A stretch of 64,000 bases of DNA from Phoronis australis (lineage: Eukaryota > Phoronida > Phoronidae). The translations under genes were made by a program, and so were the position numbers. The DNA lies in contig NMRA01000482.1 in NCBI GenBank assembly GCA_002633005.1, positions 105,361-169,360 of the forward strand, given 5' to 3'. Positions within the stretch are counted from its first letter, which is position 1; every line of letters starts with the position of its first letter. Below, piece by piece: positions 61,967-64,000 of the stretch. The notes under the pieces are model-generated. The model saw only the letters and a list, made by a program, of their open reading frames with translations. It was not told the DNA's origin and made no database searches.

Positions 61967-63190
61967 TCACCTTTTTTGGCAACAGAACACGGACATGCAA
62001 GCCGCCCTTCTTTCGGTCTCTGGTGGGTACGACACCATGGAATCAGCTTCCTCCTCCTCCAAATCACCGTAGGCAAACTTTTCAACCGTACTTTTAGGGA
62101 AACCGTGTTCTTTACAGTGCTGTGGAGAGACAATAGTCTGATTATCTGCTAGATATGCCAGCACTTCATTAGTCTCCATTACAGAGCTGTGGAGAGACAA
62201 TGGCCTGTATGATTATCTGATGGACCAACCAGCGTCTGATAAGCCATCTTAGCAAAAGACGCCAATGAAACGTAAAGAAGGAACTCGCTCCCTCGAAGTG
62301 GTCACAAACGTGAGATAAACCGTGTGAATTTATGCAGAATCGACGTCTACGGTCTACATGTATACAAAAAGGGACAATGTTCATCTCTATGTCCATTGGG
62401 GCTAAACCTTCACCGAATACTCACCAACTCACTCATATCAATTCTTGAGAATTTGTTGATTATGTATAGTGATTGTTGACCAAGCAAACATTCCCTCTGA
62501 GTTTTAAGAGAACGGTTGCATGAAACAGTCCCAAATAGGGACTCAACTAAGGTCCCTAAGTCTTCTTGCGTATTTGTATTTTTATGTACTCACAGATGCA
62601 ATATTTGTTCTATCATTTCATATTGATTGTGAGCTACTCTTTGATTAACGACATTTTTTGATAAAATACCTAAAAACTGAGCCCAGAGTTCATTGAAAAT
62701 AAATAGGGACCCAGTCCTTAAATTTGGGGTGTTGCATGATAAGATCCCTGATTTTTTATAATATTAAAAATTCAACGGCTAGTTCACTCTCGACTTGTAT
62801 CAAAATCAACAGTTGACCTAGTAATGAAACTAAAACAATATAAGAAAGCGCAATCGATAATTTCACAAGTTCAAAAATATGCAGTATATTTAGGGAACTT
62901 AGTTGAGCCCCTATTTGGGACTGTTTCATGCAAACGGGTACAGAAGCCAGCGACAGCACGTGTTTATTTATCGTAATTCGTACCTTAATTGTCTCGTAAG
63001 AGTCTGTAATGATAGCGATGAAGATGTTGAGAACGAAGAAGATGAAGAGAGAGTTGAAGCTGTATAAGTAGAGCCTGCTATAGAACCACATGAAGGTAGT
63101 AGTGTCGCTAATGACGCTGAACGTCACGAATAATTCGTCACCGTTTAGCATGGCAAACAGGTTCTCGCACGTGTCTGATATGGTGCGAAA
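61967..63190 (-). CDS. MCOLN: Mucolipin (TRPML) cation channel, last two exons
   Basis: C-terminal part of an endolysosomal TRP channel; the gene continues beyond the right edge. Exon 63190-62984 (207 nt, phase 0 both ends) covers pore helix, selectivity filter and S6: TCENLFAMLNGDELFVTF, then SRLYLYSFNSLFIFFVLNIF and IITDSYETIK. The filter is NGDE where mammalian TRPMLs have NGDD. The last exon, 62119-61967, joins in phase 0 as ETIK-HCKEHGFP, continues with an acidic EEEE stretch and ends SVFCCQKR before TGA. This matches the family's cytosolic tail with its cysteine cluster, which in TRPML1 is palmitoylated. A consensus GTGAGT donor overlaps the stop, so a longer tail is conceivable. It resembles TRPML3 at the tail, but the paralogue cannot be assigned. 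Confidence 0.88.
62120..62225 (-). repeat. MCOLN: Duplicated 3' splice site before the last mucolipin exon
   Basis: On the minus strand, GATAATCA-AC-ATTGTCTCTCCACAGC-CTGTAA occurs twice, about 67 bp apart, with exon starts at 62186 and 62119. Only the 62119 acceptor gives the conserved tail. The other would read LCNGD and stop. Confidence 0.8.
62514..62936. mobile_element. Inverted-repeat element in the mucolipin intron
   Basis: TTGCATGAAACAGTCCCAAA, TAGGGACTCAACTAAG at the left is matched in inverted order at the right (CTTAGTTGAGCCCCTATTTG to GACTGTTTCATGCAA), giving ends of about 40 bp. AACGG lies on both sides and may be the target duplication. It has no coding capacity. Confidence 0.75.
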
Positions 63191-63234
63191 CTGTAATTAG
63201 AATAAACGTTTGAAAGCAAATTTAGCAACCAAGG

Positions 63235-63394
63235 CAGTGGCGGATTTAGGAGGGGGAGGGGGCAATGGGGCCATTCACCCCAAAATTCTTCTGGATTCCA
63301 TTTGGCAGTTCGGGGGTGGGAATGTCTGATGAGCAAAATCCTGGCTTATACTCTGTCCTGGCCCTCCCAGCTCAAAATCCTGGATCCGTCACTG
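63235..63394. mobile_element. CAGTGGCGG-type MITE, copy 2
   Basis: It starts CAGTGGCGGATTTAG, ends CTGGATCCGTCACTG, and has an exact CAAGG on both sides (63230-63234 and 63395-63399). It is the better preserved of the two copies in the window. Confidence 0.85.
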
Positions 63395-64000
63395 CAAGGT
63401 TGGTATTATCTATGGCAATGTTCCACAACGTCCTTCAGATGTATTTGACAAGTAGTGCGAACGACATTGTCTCGGCCAACCGTAAAGAGCTCGGACTCAC
63501 GTCACACCAAATTCATTCTCACAACGGAAGTCAGCCCACAATAAAGTATTATCCTAGTCAACACATATATTTCACTCCGCTCTCCACGCTGCAAATCACG
63601 GCAATGAATTTACGATTAGTGTCTGTACACAGGCCCGTTCACCTCTGCTCCACCCCCCCCCCCCCGTGTTCTTCGGATGGGGCCATTTATGTACCGGACC
63701 CTTCACGTTCGCCATAGGTGGACCATCCCGGTGTTGTAGCCATCAGAATTTAAGTAATCGTGAACCAACAAAGTTTCTCGGAGAGTAAGAATGGGCCTAG
63801 GGCCTGTGCAGTGACGGGTAATTGGGAGCTGCCTTAAGCAACTGTAACTGACATCTAACAATGAGAAAATATGTTACGCTCAGGTATGATTCATTTGAGA
63901 CAGGCAGCTTAGCTCGTACCTATACGTCTGGGCTGGCACTAAAGTCCCTCGTTTTATTATGATCCAATCACGACAGTTGTACGATTTCATGAAAAATAAG

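Overview
This window is animal nuclear DNA. Genes are split by GT-AG introns (and one AT-AC intron), intergenic space is wide and AT-rich, and there are many minisatellites, small inverted-repeat transposons and retroelement remnants. The proteins and repeats (FN2, CUB and sushi modules, a Penelope-like retroelement, a Kolobok-like transposon) fit a marine invertebrate, plausibly a deuterostome such as a hemichordate, echinoderm or amphioxus. I cannot fix the species.

Four protein-coding loci can be supported by joining exons by hand. (1) 15887 to 3434, minus strand: a modular type I membrane protein with a signal peptide, three fibronectin type II domains, a CUB domain, two sushi (CCP) domains, a transmembrane helix and a short tyrosine-containing tail. 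All internal exons up to the helix are phase 1-1. The nine exons sum to 1620 nt (539 aa). (2) 24665 to 33858, plus strand: the tumour-suppressor kinase STK11/LKB1, complete in nine coding exons (447 aa), ending in a CaaX box. Intron 2 is an AT-AC, U12-type intron, as in human LKB1. The start of exon 6 with its 3' splice site is present in three tandem 90-bp copies. (3) 55900 to 43154, minus strand: ASNSD1, complete in twelve exons (711 aa), with a glutaminase-like N-terminus and an asparagine-synthetase-like ATP-pyrophosphatase domain. (4) 63190 to 61967, minus strand: the last two exons of a mucolipin (TRPML) channel; the rest lies beyond the right edge.

Layout: 1-3430 holds a repeat array with CTCF-like cores and a decayed Penelope-like element. 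3434-15928 is the FN2/CUB/sushi gene, with a 44-bp and a 39-bp satellite meeting at a single N (7157) and a Kolobok-like transposon (12190-13895) in its introns. 15930-24660 is gene-poor repeat-rich DNA leading to the STK11 promoter side. 33860-43150 is gene-free apart from a MITE. 55900-61960 separates ASNSD1 from the mucolipin gene and carries a perfect 72-bp palindrome flanked by 9-bp direct repeats just upstream of the ASNSD1 start codon.

The four genes show no evidence of working together: STK11 and ASNSD1 are convergent and the loci look like ordinary chromosomal neighbours. The most distinctive things are splice-site biology (the AT-AC intron and two tandem duplications of 3' splice sites) and the variety of small palindromic elements.
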